DNA of 64,000 nucleotides from Pyrus communis (Eukaryota; Streptophyta; Magnoliopsida; Rosales; Rosaceae): NCBI RefSeq assembly GCF_963583255.1, contig NC_084816.1, positions 14,495,100 to 14,559,099 on the forward strand, given 5' to 3'. Shown here in pieces: positions 32,327 through 44,008 of this stretch. Position 1 is the first letter of the stretch, and each line of letters starts with the position of its first letter. The position numbers and the translations under genes were made by a program. The notes under the pieces are model-generated. The model was not told the origin of the DNA. It saw only the letters and a list, made by a program, of their open reading frames with translations, and did no database searches.

Positions 32327-34044
32327 ATGATCATTGACGAGGCATTCGTGTACTCAGTAGCTACTGACATCATTCTTATCGATGACATTGAACCACGTTT
32401 CGTCGATGAATACCGACGTAAAACTGATTGGTCAAACTGGAAACAAGCAATCCAGGTTAAACTCGATTTGCTCGCGAAACATAAAGTGTTTAGACCTATA
32501 GTTCCTGCACCACCACGCGTGAAGCCTGTTGGCTACAAGTGGGTTTCCGTGAGGAAGCGTAATGAGAAGAATGAAACAGTGCGATACAAAGCACAGCTCG
32601 TAGCGCAAGGCTTCTCTCAGTGTCCTGAGATTGATTACGATGAGACGTATTCCCCCGTAATGGATGTTATAACATTCCGTTACCTAATCAGTTTGGTAGT
32701 TTCCAAAAAACTGAATATGCAGCTTATAGACGTGGTAACTGCGTATCTCTATGGGGTTCTAGATACAGAAATTTATATGAAAGTTCCAGAAGGACTTGCA
32801 TTGACTGGTTCAAATAGTTCTAGACCACAAAACACTCTCTCAATTAAGTTAAGGAGGTCACTCTACGGGTTGAAACAATCCGGGCGGATGTGGTATAACC
32901 GTCTGAGTGAATATTTGACAAGTCAAGGTTATGTGAACAATGAATTATGCCCATGCGTGTTCATAAAGAAGTCACATTCCATATTTGTAATCGTTGCAGT
33001 TTATGTCGATGATATGAACCTCATTAGGATTCCCGCAGAGCTTGAGGAAATTACTGCACACTTGAAATCAGAATTTGAGATGAATGATCTTAGGAAAACT
33101 CGATATTGTCTCGACCTGGAGATCGAGCATTGTTCGGATAGAATCCTAGTACATCAATCGAATTACACCCAAAAAGTGTTACATCGTTTTAATGAGGATA
33201 AAGCGAAGCCTTCGAGTACATCCATGGTCGTTAGGACTCTAAATGCTAAACGAGATCCTTTTTGTCCAAAGGAGGATGAGGAAGAGATTTTGGAACCCGA
33301 AGTTCCTTACCAAAGTGCAATTAGGGCTTTATTGTACTTGGCTCAGTGCACTAGACCTGACACCTCATTCGCTGTGAATCATTTGGCAAGATATAGCAAT
33401 GCGCCCGCATGCAAGCACTAGAATGGTGTTAAAGATATTTTCCGCTACCTCAAGGGTACTATGGATTTGGGCTTGTTCTATACCCACGAATCTCTAAGTG
33501 TTGCCACCCCCTATGGTCCTCGGATTGATTCTCGCCTTGTTGGTTACGCATATGTTAGATATCTATCTGACCCACATAGGGCACGTTCTCAAACGGGCTA
33601 TGTCTTTACCATTGGAGACACCACTATATCTTGGAGGTCTACCAAGCAAATGCTAGTTATGACATCATCAAACCATGCTGAGATTCTCGCCCTGCATGAA
33701 GCATCGCATGAGTGATTTTGGCCAAGAGAAGTTATAGGACATATTCGAAGCACTAGTAGTCTTACATCAGTCATTGACCTTCCTACGATGATCTTTGAAG
33801 ACAATGAACATGTATCAAGCAGTTGAAGAAGGGATACATCAAGGGAGACAACACCAAGCACATAGCACCAAAGTTCTTTTACTCACACCAGCAGTAGCAG
33901 CAGCATCAGAACATTGAAGTCAAGCAAATCCGTTCCCAAGACAACCTAGCTGATCTCTTCACCAAGTCATTGCCCAAGTCTACATTTCAGAAGCTCATCC
34001 AAGGAATCGGTATGCGTAAATTATCTGAGTTGGATCGCTTGTAG
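32327..34044 (+). pseudogene. copia reverse transcriptase and RNase H, broken
   Basis: RT is open from 32327 to 33421 (364 residues). It has WKQAIQVKLD, YKWVSVRKRN, YKAQLVAQGFSQ, DVVTAYLYG, SLYGLKQSGRMWYNRL and the catalytic YVDDM (about residues 226-230). A nonsense TAG at 33419 precedes the linker. The frame resumes at 33461 with RNase H (SQTGYVFTIGDTTISWRSTKQ) and stops again at 33715. Further frameshifts precede the terminal FTKSLPKSTF-like phrase (about 33955-34000). The domain order after integrase is diagnostic for Ty1/copia. Confidence 0.9.
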
Positions 34045-34460
34045 TTCTTTTATTTAGAAGTTATGTCTAACTCAGGGGGAGTGTCTAGAAGCATACTCAC
34101 ATGATCTTAATGTACTCTTTTTCCTACGATTAGGAGCACTTTTTCCCACTGGGTTTTTGCTACCTAACGAGGTTTTAATGAGGCACACATCCTGGGATGA
34201 TCATGTTCCTTAAGTTCACTACCTTCATCCAGTTTGACGTTTGTTTTAGACATTATGCATACTTCCCACTTTTCTCCTTAGTCTATAAGTTTTCCCCATG
34301 CCTTGGGTTTTACCATAGCGAGGTTTTGTGAGTTTTACTACAAATGTATACTTCACTTAAATTTGAGACTCACGATCACCCGTTGTGCCAATGACTTCAT
34401 CAACTATTCTACCTTATCTGCTAAAGATTTGATGCAATGGTTTGTTAAGTATATACACAC

Positions 34461-34470
34461 TCAAGGGGAG
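34461..34470 (+). other. copia polypurine tract
   Basis: tcaaggggag immediately before the 3' LTR start TGCTGCAG. Confidence 0.8.
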
Positions 34471-34738
34471 TGCTGCAGTCATATTTAGAATAGGAATGTG
34501 ATTGTGTAAATCCTAGTAGATATGGGAATGTATCTTATATTCCTATTAGGAGCAGATTACCTATTAAATGTGTAATCCTAAAGGGAAAGGTTTTTACCTA
34601 TCCTACTCTATAAATAAAGGCACAATGGAGTGAATCAAACACACCTCACAATTAAATCATTCTCTCTTCTCTCTAACCATAGGTAGCCCCCCTTCTCTCT
34701 CTAAACCCTAGATCGTTCAATCAAATAGGCCTACAACA
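34471..34738 (+). repeat. copia 3' LTR
   Basis: 268 bp, TGCTGCAG...CTACAACA, matching the 5' LTR apart from its 46-bp duplication and scattered substitutions. Followed by the target-site duplication tatag (34739-34743). Confidence 0.95.
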
Positions 34739-34743
34739 TATAG

Positions 34744-35230
34744 AACATTATATAATACTATTTTGGTACTATATACTATTGGTAATAGTTTTAAATAAAA
34801 ATACCATACCAAATATGTACGGTTCGATACAAATCCAGCAGCATTACCAATTGGCACAAATTTTTAGTACAAATTAGTATGATACAGTTGATAATTTGGT
34901 TAGTATAGTAATTTGGTAGAAAATTTCATCCAAGTTGTGCCATATTCAGAATGACTAGCATCTAACTTATCCAGGTTGATTTTCAATCTGATCATTTTCA
35001 AGCCGATCAGATTGAAAATAAAGCTTTTAAGTTTAGTTAAAAAAATTCAGAATTAAAATTTCATTATAGTTTTGGAATATTCAGATTTTATTAAGCCAAG
35101 GTCAATTTAGAATTTTGAAATATATGTTGGCACGCATTAATCATTATGTGAAATTCTATGGTACCCTTCAAAAAAAAAAAGGGTAGTGATACTCTTGATT
35201 ATAAAAAAAGTTATACTATAATAATTTAAG
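34744..35230. other. AT-rich intergenic stretch
   Basis: Contains repeated GGTACTA/TTGGTA-like words typical of degenerate MITE tails. No gene or bounded element seen. Confidence 0.35.
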
Positions 35231-35521
35231 TTTACACAAGGTTAAATAATAATGGTTGTTGATGCATAACCGTAGCGAGACTTTGGAATAACCTAAAGTG
35301 TCAAGTTTGTGACATTCGCCCAGTTGCTCCGGTCACCTAGTGATGATAATGTGTGATGAGATAAAGATAGGGAAGCCAGCACAAGATGTACGTGGTTCAC
35401 CCTAAGTTTGACTACATCCACAGGGTAGAGGAGTTCTCATTAATAGTGAAGGGTTTATGCAAATACATAGTTTCAAGCATAATCATCATTAGTGGATTCT
35501 AATAACTAGTTTAAGTATAAT
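35231..35521. repeat. Unclassified repeat, left part (split by solo LTR)
   Basis: Sequence style (CCGGTCACCTAGTGATGATAA, ACGTGGTTCACCC) is that of a dispersed plant repeat. It seems to continue at 38068 after the solo LTR. No ends or protein recognised. Confidence 0.3.
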
Positions 35522-38062
35522 TGTAACAACCAGTCCCTAATTTTACAATTTTATTAATTTTAAAGGAGTGAATTGACAAAAATGCCCCTAGAGGCAAGGA
35601 TTTTGATTTTTGTTGACCATCATTTAGAGAGACGTATGACTAATTTTTTTTTTTTTTTTTTTTTTAGCATATTTGTGTTGTACTCAACGGTATAAACGCG
35701 TGGGCGCAAACAGAATTCAATTTGGAGTTATAACGAAGATTTTACGAAACATCGAATACCAAAGGTAAAATGGTAATTTTATATTGGGAAGATATTTTGT
35801 GTCCTGTTTTGTGAGCCACATGGGGTTCACACACCACTTCTCCCTTATCCTAGGTCCCATTCTAGAAATTTTTTACAACTCTCTTGCTGCCACGTCATTC
35901 CTCTCACTAGTTTTATTATTTTTTTAAAACACTTTGTCTTTCTCTTAGTCTCTCCTGCTATCATATCCCTCATATTCTTTCTCTCTCCACTCTCTCATTC
36001 CTTTTATTCCTCTGCAAGTGCAGACATTAAACCATTGTCACCATCCCGGTGAGACTTCAACGTCCACATCCTATCATCACTACCTGTTCGTATGACCAGA
36101 AACGAAGGGCCAAGCCTGGTGCTTGCTTCTCTATCTGAAGAGTGACAATCACTGTTCATTGTCTTCCCTAACGAATCATGGTGAATTATCGCTATTCTTG
36201 ACGGAAGGTAAAGTTTTAGACCATTCAAATTGTCTTCCACTAGCCTTTTGATGAAGATTAACTCATTTCATGAGTGTTTTGGCATGATTAGATGTAGAAA
36301 AGACACGGGATTAGCAAACCCAATTTAAGACGAGGGATGCTGCGAGTTGCAGGCCTTTTTTTGGCCAACTCCGACCACAACTAATCCAGGGAAAGGTATA
36401 ATCCTAATCTACACTCATTTATCTTCATTTTGGTAGGTGGAAAGTGAGAAATGATTGAGTTTTGAGCTCATTTGGAGCTTTGGTTTGCTGCCCAAATTCT
36501 AACGATCGGTCCTGCAACGGGGACCGAATTGACCTGACCAAAAAAAAAAAAGGGGCCTAACCCTTTGGGCCAACCCGGTCCAAACCTTTGGGCCGATGTT
36601 CCAGCCCAACCCAGTTCCAAAATGGGCTCATAATATTTGGGAATATTCTTTATGTTGACTTTTCAGAATTTTCTCAGAAACCCTCCTAGGCTAATTTTGA
36701 TGCCCCAAGTTCGTTTTTGACATGCATTTAGTGAAATTCCGAAGATTTATCATAGTTAGCTGGCTCAGTGTCTTGGTTGACTTTTTCGTTGACTTTTTAG
36801 AAAATTTACCCGAAACCCCCCTTAAGGCATTTCGACACCCTAATTCCAAATCTGCCATCAATTTCTCCAAATTCAAACATTTTAATTAAGTTTTACTAAT
36901 GAGTCTCTATTATGTTTAGGTATGATTAACATCGACTATCCATATTTACTCGTCCGAACTACGACTTTGCAAGTATTTGTAAGTAGGTCTTTTCTTTTAT
37001 ATAGTATATATATTATTTGAGTTTCCATACATAGATTAATAATGCATTTTTTAAGTGATGCCATAATTAAATTGACGTTATAAGAATTGTCAAGATGATA
37101 AATTATGAGATTATTATGAATCTTATGGGATGCACAAGTATGCATATTATTACAGGATGCCTTATTTATATTTATGGTAGTGAATAGTATTATGTCGACG
37201 TAAATTATTGATTTACCATTGTATGATTTTATGTACATTATCTGTTCATCATTGCTACACTAGTGTTGGTACTCGACCAGGCCAGGGCCAGTCTTTTATG
37301 TGTATGTTCACATCGCACTGTATGCTCACTTTGGATCCATTGTAAGTGCCAGTCTTATCCTAGATTGCTATAGGCAATTAGGACTTGTATGTGATGTGCA
37401 TAGCGCCAGTCTTCACGTGATTGTAGTACTAGAGTATATATCATTATTACACCCAATCTGCTCATGTCAGAATATCTCTGCATGAACTAGTGTGTCAGCA
37501 TATGTCGATGAGCACTCGATATGATATGTTTGTTTATGCGAGATTATGTGATTACCGAACGTTAGATGTTTATTTACGTAATATTGTGATGTATTGAATT
37601 GTTGAGATATTGCAGGTTACAGTAAGTATTTTCATACTATACGTAGTATGTATATTTTGAAAACTATACTTGTTTTACGGCGAGGGCTTATTATGTTTTG
37701 AAAAGGTATTACAAAGCTTTATTCTTAGGCCCACTCATCTTTTTTTTTTTTTCGGCCCTCCAGGTTTTAGTAGTAGAGCTTTCACGTCGACAAGGACTTT
37801 TCTGGTAAAACGTTGTTATGGAAATACTCTCGACGGTATAAATCTTATCCTACCTTACTGTACTTTACTTATGCTCTGACATCACATGTGAAATGGGTTC
37901 ATTCCTGCTCACATGCACACTCCTACCTTTAGGCACTTTTACGTTTAAATTTATTCACATTTTCCACATCACTACACATTATGGCTTTGTCACCTTCCAC
38001 TGTTGACCAGCACAGCTCGATTCGGAGTCTAGGTGGACATTAAGGGTCGGGGTGTGTCAACA
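35522..38062 (+). mobile_element. Solo LTR of a Tekay-like Ty3/gypsy element
   Basis: 2541 bp from TGTAACAACC to GTGTCAACA, flanked by ataat at 35517-35521 and 38063-38067. The 3' end (GGTCGGGGTGTGTCA) and several internal phrases (TTCACGTGAT-TGTAG-ACTAGAG, TTTTACGG-GAGGG, GCCCACTCA) match the LTR at 54852-57091 in order, so the two families are related but diverged. There is no internal region: it arose by LTR-LTR recombination. Confidence 0.85.
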
Positions 38063-38067
38063 ATAAT

Positions 38068-38330
38068 GACATTATGGATTAATTGTAGAAGAATGGTCTT
38101 CTTTTATAGTTGAGGAGAGTCTCCAGCTTTTGTCCACGATCGATGTAGGACTCTATGAGCTTTTATTCCGCTGTTGACATGTATCGTGCTGTAATTGGCC
38201 TTCTAGGTGGAGGGAAACTCTTGTGCTTCAATAGGGTGCCTCAGCATGAACCTCTCAATAGGTAGTTGGTATGAAGTTGATTGGTGCTTGGTAGTTTCGA
38301 AATTGGGAAAGTATGGTACAAAAATTGGTA
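38068..38330. repeat. Unclassified repeat, right part
   Basis: Possible continuation of 35231-35521 beyond the solo LTR. No coding features. Confidence 0.25.
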
Positions 38331-38484
38331 AAATTATAATTTTTTTTTAACAAACGATATTAACACAAAATGAAGTTGTTAATAATGTTGGTGTTTACGT
38401 TGTGGACGTCCTTAATACACTGTCAAGTAGGTATTATACTTGAATGTGATTGCATTACATTACCAACGTTGATGATTACACCAT

Positions 38485-38981
38485 GAGTAAATTATAGCAA
38501 TGGTCCCTCAACTTTAATCAAATTGGAGCAATGGTCCCTCAACTAAAAATCCATTACCACTGGTCCCTCAACTCATCAAAATGTGTAGCTATGGTCTTTT
38601 TCGTCAACTTCGTCAGAATTTTGTCAAAATGAGTTATGTTGGAATGACCATTGCTACAATTTGGGTCCCTCAACTCATCAAAACGTGTAGCTATGGTCAT
38701 TTTCATTGACTTCGTCAGAATTTTGTAAAATGAGTTATGTTAGAAGAACCATTGCTACAATTGGGTTAAAGTTGAGGGACCAATGCTCTAATTGGGTTAA
38801 AGTTAAGGGACCATTTCTCCAGTTGGATCAAAGTTGAGGGACCAATGGTAATGGATTTTTAGTTAAGGGACCATAGATGCACGTTTTGATGAGTTGAGGG
38901 ACCAATGGTAATGGATTTTTAGTTAAGGAGCCATTGTCCCAGTTGAGTTAAAGTTAAGGGACCATTGCTACGATTTACTCA
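38485..38981. mobile_element. MITE, GAGTAAAT family, copy 2 (hAT-like)
   Basis: 497 bp. Inverted termini GAGTAAATTATAGC and GCTACGATTTACTC, with an interior of alternating GGTCCCTCAACT and AGTTGAGGGACC phrases. Flanked by the exact 8-bp direct repeat tacaccat (38477-38484 and 38982-38989); an 8-bp duplication points to a hAT-type transposase. Same family as 7762-8249. Confidence 0.8.
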
Positions 38982-38989
38982 TACACCAT

Positions 38990-40900
38990 AAACATCTTAT
39001 TATAGTATAAATGTAGGTTATTACAAGTCCACATCATGACATTACAATATAAATGTAGGTTAGTTTTAGATTTCTATAAATTAATTTAATTCCACAAGCC
39101 ATGAATGACACCTAATCACATTTCTTGGCTACTCAGATCAGATATATATATACACACACGTGATTAAATCATGAAATAATGTCAAATCAAATGTGAATAT
39201 TGATGAGTCACTTTCATATTATATATTTTATCCTATTCATAATACATTTAGGTGAGGTGTTGATACTTTATTTTGTATTTCTAATGAAGAACATGTGACC
39301 TTCTTCTGAGCAAAAAGTGATCAAATGGATGAATTTTGAAGTAATTCCAATTGAATCATGGTCATGAGTCTTTCAAGTTGTTTGTGTCAAAGTTTCACAT
39401 TTTTATGACAAGCCGTTGAATTATGGTAAATAAATAAAGGACGAGTGTGCAAAACTACAAAAGTGTTGTTTCATGATTAATTAGGCTTTTTAACAATCAA
39501 GATGACGTTTTCTGGAGTTGAGCCCTTCCACAAAGTTGTTCAGGACGTCTGAATCTTTAACAAGACCTTTGGACCAGTTTTGGAGCTGGTTTAACCCATG
39601 AACGTGGCAGATCTTTGAAGTGGTTGATTCTCCATGTTTGATTAGGATTTTGTTTCCTAAGTTATCTTAATTTATTTAATTTTTTGGTTTTATTCTAAGA
39701 CCTTTTCTAGGAAGAATTTTTACTGTAGAATAAATAAGCTTGGCCGACCTCAAGGTTCCTCTCTATGCGATTTGGAGAGAGAATTCAGTTATTGCTTTTA
39801 AGATTTGCAGATTTTATACAAGGTGTTTTCAATCCTTTGCTTCTTATTAATATTTTCTTTGGACTTCAATTATGAATATGTGTAACTTTTTTTTGTTTTG
39901 CTAGGGCGAGGCCACGAGTCTTAACAAGAATATGTAGTATCTTTTCAATTTGTTTATGACCTTATGCATACATGTTTTGAATTATTAATCATCGTGTTTA
40001 AACTATCTATTTACCTTTATGCTTGATCACCATTAGGATGCTTAGACAAGTAATTTAATGCAATTTTGGTTGGAGAGTTTGCCTGAAATTGGCTAAGGCT
40101 TCTTGTGCTTAATAATTGTAATTTGACTTAAAGCGAATACCATGTCTTAAGGGTTGCCTAGTTTTTCAAAAGGTTTTCATAAAAATTAATGAGCCTTACA
40201 TTTTTAGATTTGATCCAAACGTCCGGACAGGTTGCATGTTTGATATATGTTCTAGTTTGGGGCTAGAATTTGCATTAGGAAAAACCTAACCTTCAAAGTA
40301 TGCATATATAAGTCATAAGCAATTGGGAGAACTACATATGATTGTTAAGCTAACAATGGAACCCTAGTGTCTTTTAAACTTGATTTTTCAAAACGTGTTT
40401 TTATTTTATTTTCCATTGTTGCCGATTTTCATAAACTTTTGTTATTTCACTTCACAAATTCAAATCTTTTTCTAAACTATATGTTAAATAATCAATTGAG
40501 AATTGTTTATAAATATAAAATGTATTAACAATCCTTGTGGAGAATGGTCTTACTTGAGTTGTTCTACTACAACTAACTTGTACTCTTGTAAGTATATTTA
40601 TGATTTTAACCCTATTTGCGCAGGTGGTAAAAATCATATCAAATATCTTTAATCACTATTTGAAAATTGAAAACTCATTTGCTAACTATTTTTAGTTCTA
40701 AAAATGAAAATTGAAAACTAAAAGCCAAATTTTGAAAACTCAAAATGCCCATTTGAGTTTTTATTTTGTTCAAAACTGAAAACTAAAAAAACTAAAAGTA
40801 GTTACCAAACGAGTTTTTCATCTTCTAGTTAAAAAAAAAAAAAAAGTGAAACTGAAAATGAAACAGTCATCAAATGGCACACAATTTTAATTTATTGAGT
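38990..40900. other. Non-coding stretch
   Basis: No gene seen. An AT/AC microsatellite lies at about 39143-39161. An A-rich, AAAACTGAAAACTAAAA-type repeat (about 40655-40860) looks like the tail of a degenerate MITE. Confidence 0.35.
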
Positions 40901-40904
40901 GTTG

Positions 40905-41050
40905 CAAATGGTGGATTGATCTGGTGATTAAAGCTTACTCTTCAACCTACGGCATCATGGTTTTAAACCTCCCCCCCCCCCCCCCCCTCTTTTCTAGTGT
41001 AAATTAAAGTAGTATAATACTTGTACTAGAAATTTTTTCTATTGATAGTT
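40905..41050 (+). mobile_element. SINE-like tRNA-derived fragment
   Basis: TGGTGATTAAAGC fits an A box and GGTTTTAAACC, about 45 bp downstream, fits a degenerate B box. A run of about 18 C follows (40970-40988). No target-site duplication established. Confidence 0.4.
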
Positions 41051-41361
41051 GGATTTTGCATGAATTTCATGATTTTCCAACTTCTAGGTGTTAAGAACGA
41101 TATCAAAGGTTTATTTAGCTCGTTAACTAGAACATTTTAATCCATGAAATTTGAACTTCGAGCGTTCTAAAAAAACATACAATTATATATTTGTCATATC
41201 ACATAACTAATACATAAGTCGAACCCTCAAGCCTCTACCTTTTTAAGGTGGATATTTTGGAGCATACAACATCATGTTATTAGGCTTAAGTTGCATATTA
41301 TATTATAAGAGAGCTTGACTAACTATCATATATGTAGAATGCATAAGTTGGAGTAAAGTCC

Positions 41362-42325
41362 TTAGGGGCATTTTGGTCCTCCTCTCTTGGTCTTCCAGTT
41401 ATTGTAGCAAGGGCAAACTTGTTTGTTTCCATATGTTCCAGGAGGCACACACAAGCACTTGGCGCAACACTTTTGGCAGAAAAACAAACAAGGTTTCTTG
41501 TATGCTGTAGCCGAGCACCGACTTGTACATCGCGGTGCGCACTCTGATTAAACACAATTAATTAAACAAAACATTTGGAAAATTAATTAGATTGTGAATT
41601 TTTAATAAGATTTAAACTCCATAAAACCAAAATATTATTTACTAGGACTTGTATTAGTTCCTTGCCATTGCCAAAAGTAGAAGATCTATATGAAGGTAAC
41701 ATACAAAAATTTATAACCCACCTTGAGGACGAAGGCTGCCTTGGGTAGTACCATACTGCAATATAATAAAGAATAAATTAGAAATATTAATTAACCATGG
41801 AATTAAGGTCCACATAGAGGAGCCCCTTCTTAGCAAATACTCTTTTACTATAGCAAAAACAGACAGCTATAAAACTGTCATGGAGATTATGAATTCACCA
41901 TATAGAACCTCTTATACATTTAACTATTTCTCTCCATTTTGTCTAGTATGCGAGGGTCCTATACGGTAAAATACATAAACTCTACGGGAGCCTATCGGCT
42001 CGTGATTGCTACAGTGAAACGAGATCTCTGCTAATAAAGTGGGATATATTTTATAGAGTGATAGAACCATCGTGGACAATATATTCACCATATATATGTA
42101 TATAAAATTATAAATAGTCTCACCGGTTGGTAATTCCCTTGGTGCTGTTGTTGAAATGCCGATGTTTCTACGGTGGAGGCGCCCTAGAAATTCAAAGGAA
42201 AACACACATTATCGTAAGTACTCAGAAGAGAGAGAGAGAGAGGGACAGATTACCTGGTTTGGTTCAAGTAAAACAAGTATCAAAGCCACACATAACATGA
42301 AAATGCTTAGTAATTTAGTAGCCAT
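41362..42325 (-). CDS. GASA/snakin family cysteine-rich secreted peptide
   Basis: Gibberellin-regulated GASA/snakin precursor, 115 residues, in four exons: 42325-42254, 42183-42124, 41755-41722, 41543-41362. All introns are GT-AG (70, 368 and 178 bp) and phases join without a break. Residues 1-24 are a signal peptide (MATKLLSIFMLCVALILVLL), so the product enters the secretory pathway. Residues 25-55 are the variable Gln/Asn-rich linker. Residues 56-115 form the GASA domain, with all 12 cysteines and the diagnostic CCAKCLCVPPGTYGNK and terminal KCP. Family members act in growth, hormone and redox signalling, and some are antimicrobial; the role of this one is unknown. The start is the only Met giving a signal peptide, about 100 bp downstream of a TATA box. 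It appears intact and is the only host gene supported here. Confidence 0.95.
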
Positions 42326-42424
42326 TTTCTCTGCGCTGAAACTTGGAGATAAAAGTAAAGTTCATACAGCAGCACAGAGAGAGAGGTTGAGGTTATGGGA
42401 GATTTGTGGTAGAGTGGAGTGACA

Positions 42425-42433
42425 TATTTATAG
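42425..42433 (-). promoter_or_regulatory. TATA box of the GASA gene
   Basis: On the minus strand CTATAAATA, 100 bp upstream of the ATG. This predicts a 5' leader of roughly 70 nt containing a GA-rich run (42375-42390). Confidence 0.7.
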
Positions 42434-44000
42434 GCAGATGCAGTAGGCATTAGAATTTAGCTGTATATATTTTTGAATATATTTTTGCAGTTTTTCACTG
42501 TATGATGCTTTTTGAGGACACAGGGCAATGACGAAAGGATAGTTTTCTGCTTCAGTGTCTAACCAACAAGCACATGCGCCTCACATCATCTTATCTATAC
42601 AACAACAACCCTTCAGCTCTTTGCAGAAACATGAAAAGCCCAAAAATATCCTTGCAATTTGTTTAAGAATGAAGCCCTTCATTCACGGAAATGATAAGTG
42701 CTCACCCTTTATTTCTGTTTTCATTTGATTTTTTTTATTTGATATAAATGCCAAAAATCAAATAAGAGGCATGTTAACCGTTCACATAAATGGTTAAAAA
42801 AAGAAAAAAAATTGGTTCACATAATGTATCTCTATCAAAAGTGTAATGCTATGAAGACCAGCTATTTAAATCATATGACATAATGTATCTCTACCAAGAA
42901 ATTAATTGCTTAAGTATTGATGAACGTGTTTATTTCTTATTATTGACACATCACATAGTTCACAAATTTAGTCTAAAAAATTGTTCTACCTAGCAATACT
43001 TGTATCAAAAACATTAACTCGTGCAAGGTAATCTCTCAAAATATAATCTCGCTAACATTAATATAGTATCTATACGGATAATGCTATTCACACAATTATC
43101 TTTACCTCTTACACACCCTTGTTAATTTTTTGACATTAATCATTTTCCATTCATTCAACCCAACAGCTAAAAATTGAAAAAGGTACGTAAGAAATAAATA
43201 TGCGTGTGTGGATAACATTACGTTCTTTTCGTAACCGTTGTATTAATTTTGTCACCTTTACGTACGTCTCCGTCTTGTTCTCACAAAATCAGAATTTTCA
43301 AGGCTAAAATGGGTAATGCAAAAAATGTGGGGTACATAGTGTCCATGGCCGTGTTATCTCGTCCATGTGAAATAAAAAACAGTTGGGAATTGACAGGCCC
43401 CTCAGCATGTGAGAAATGCACATGCTCATATATGCTCACATGGGACTCAAAAGCAACCTTCATCTGCTAAAATTACCGGTGAAAACGACTAATGCAGGTA
43501 GACACTTTTTAAGAATGATGCGGACCTTCTTCTTTCTTATTTTCTTTGCTTCAGATGCCGCAAGTTAGCTATTCAATTTTCTTTTTTTCAATCTATAAAA
43601 AAAAAGAAATTTTTTCATCTCTCCAGTGTACCACATGTTAATCGTCTATTAAATAGATAGTGCATTGTTGAACACGCGATAAATGTTATTAGACGGTAAT
43701 GTTATTGAGACTAAATCTTGATTGCATAAGAAAATTTCTCCTATACAAAGGGAGCATGGAGAACTAATATTAACAAACAAGATCTTGAGTACACGGTGAA
43801 TGCTATTAAGGGCGTGTTCGATACATATCATTAGCTTGGCTTGGACTAATTATAGGGATTGGCTGGTTTGGCTTGGGTTGAGTTGGTTCTGTTTGGGCAG
43901 CTCATTTTATCCCACATATAGAAGGTATAATCCCAACTTATCGAAGTTAGATGTTCTTAACCACTTTAGTGTTTTGTTGTTAATTCAAATGTGTGAGTCA
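42434..44000. other. Upstream region of the GASA gene, no other gene
   Basis: AT-rich. Short frames near 43249-43470 on both strands lack domains. Could hold upstream promoter elements, but I see no specific site I can defend. Confidence 0.4.
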
Positions 44001-44008
44001 AGTGTGGG

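Larger units (their letters stand above)
9987..34738 (+). mobile_element. Ty1/copia LTR retrotransposon, interrupted by a nested Tat element
   Basis: A complete but dead copia element. Its 5' LTR is 9987-10300 and its 3' LTR is 34471-34738, with the target-site duplication tatag at 9982-9986 and 34739-34743. The internal order gag, protease, [insertion], integrase, RT, RNase H is the copia order. The sequence from 13103 to 30889 is a later nested insertion plus its duplicated target. Without it the element is about 6.97 kb. Several in-frame stops and frameshifts in gag, integrase and RNase H make it non-functional. Confidence 0.95.

Noticed and set aside
41319..41555. 78-codon minus-strand frame in the GASA last exon
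   Set aside because: Wrong frame; the adjacent frame carries the 12-cysteine domain and joins correctly to upstream exons.
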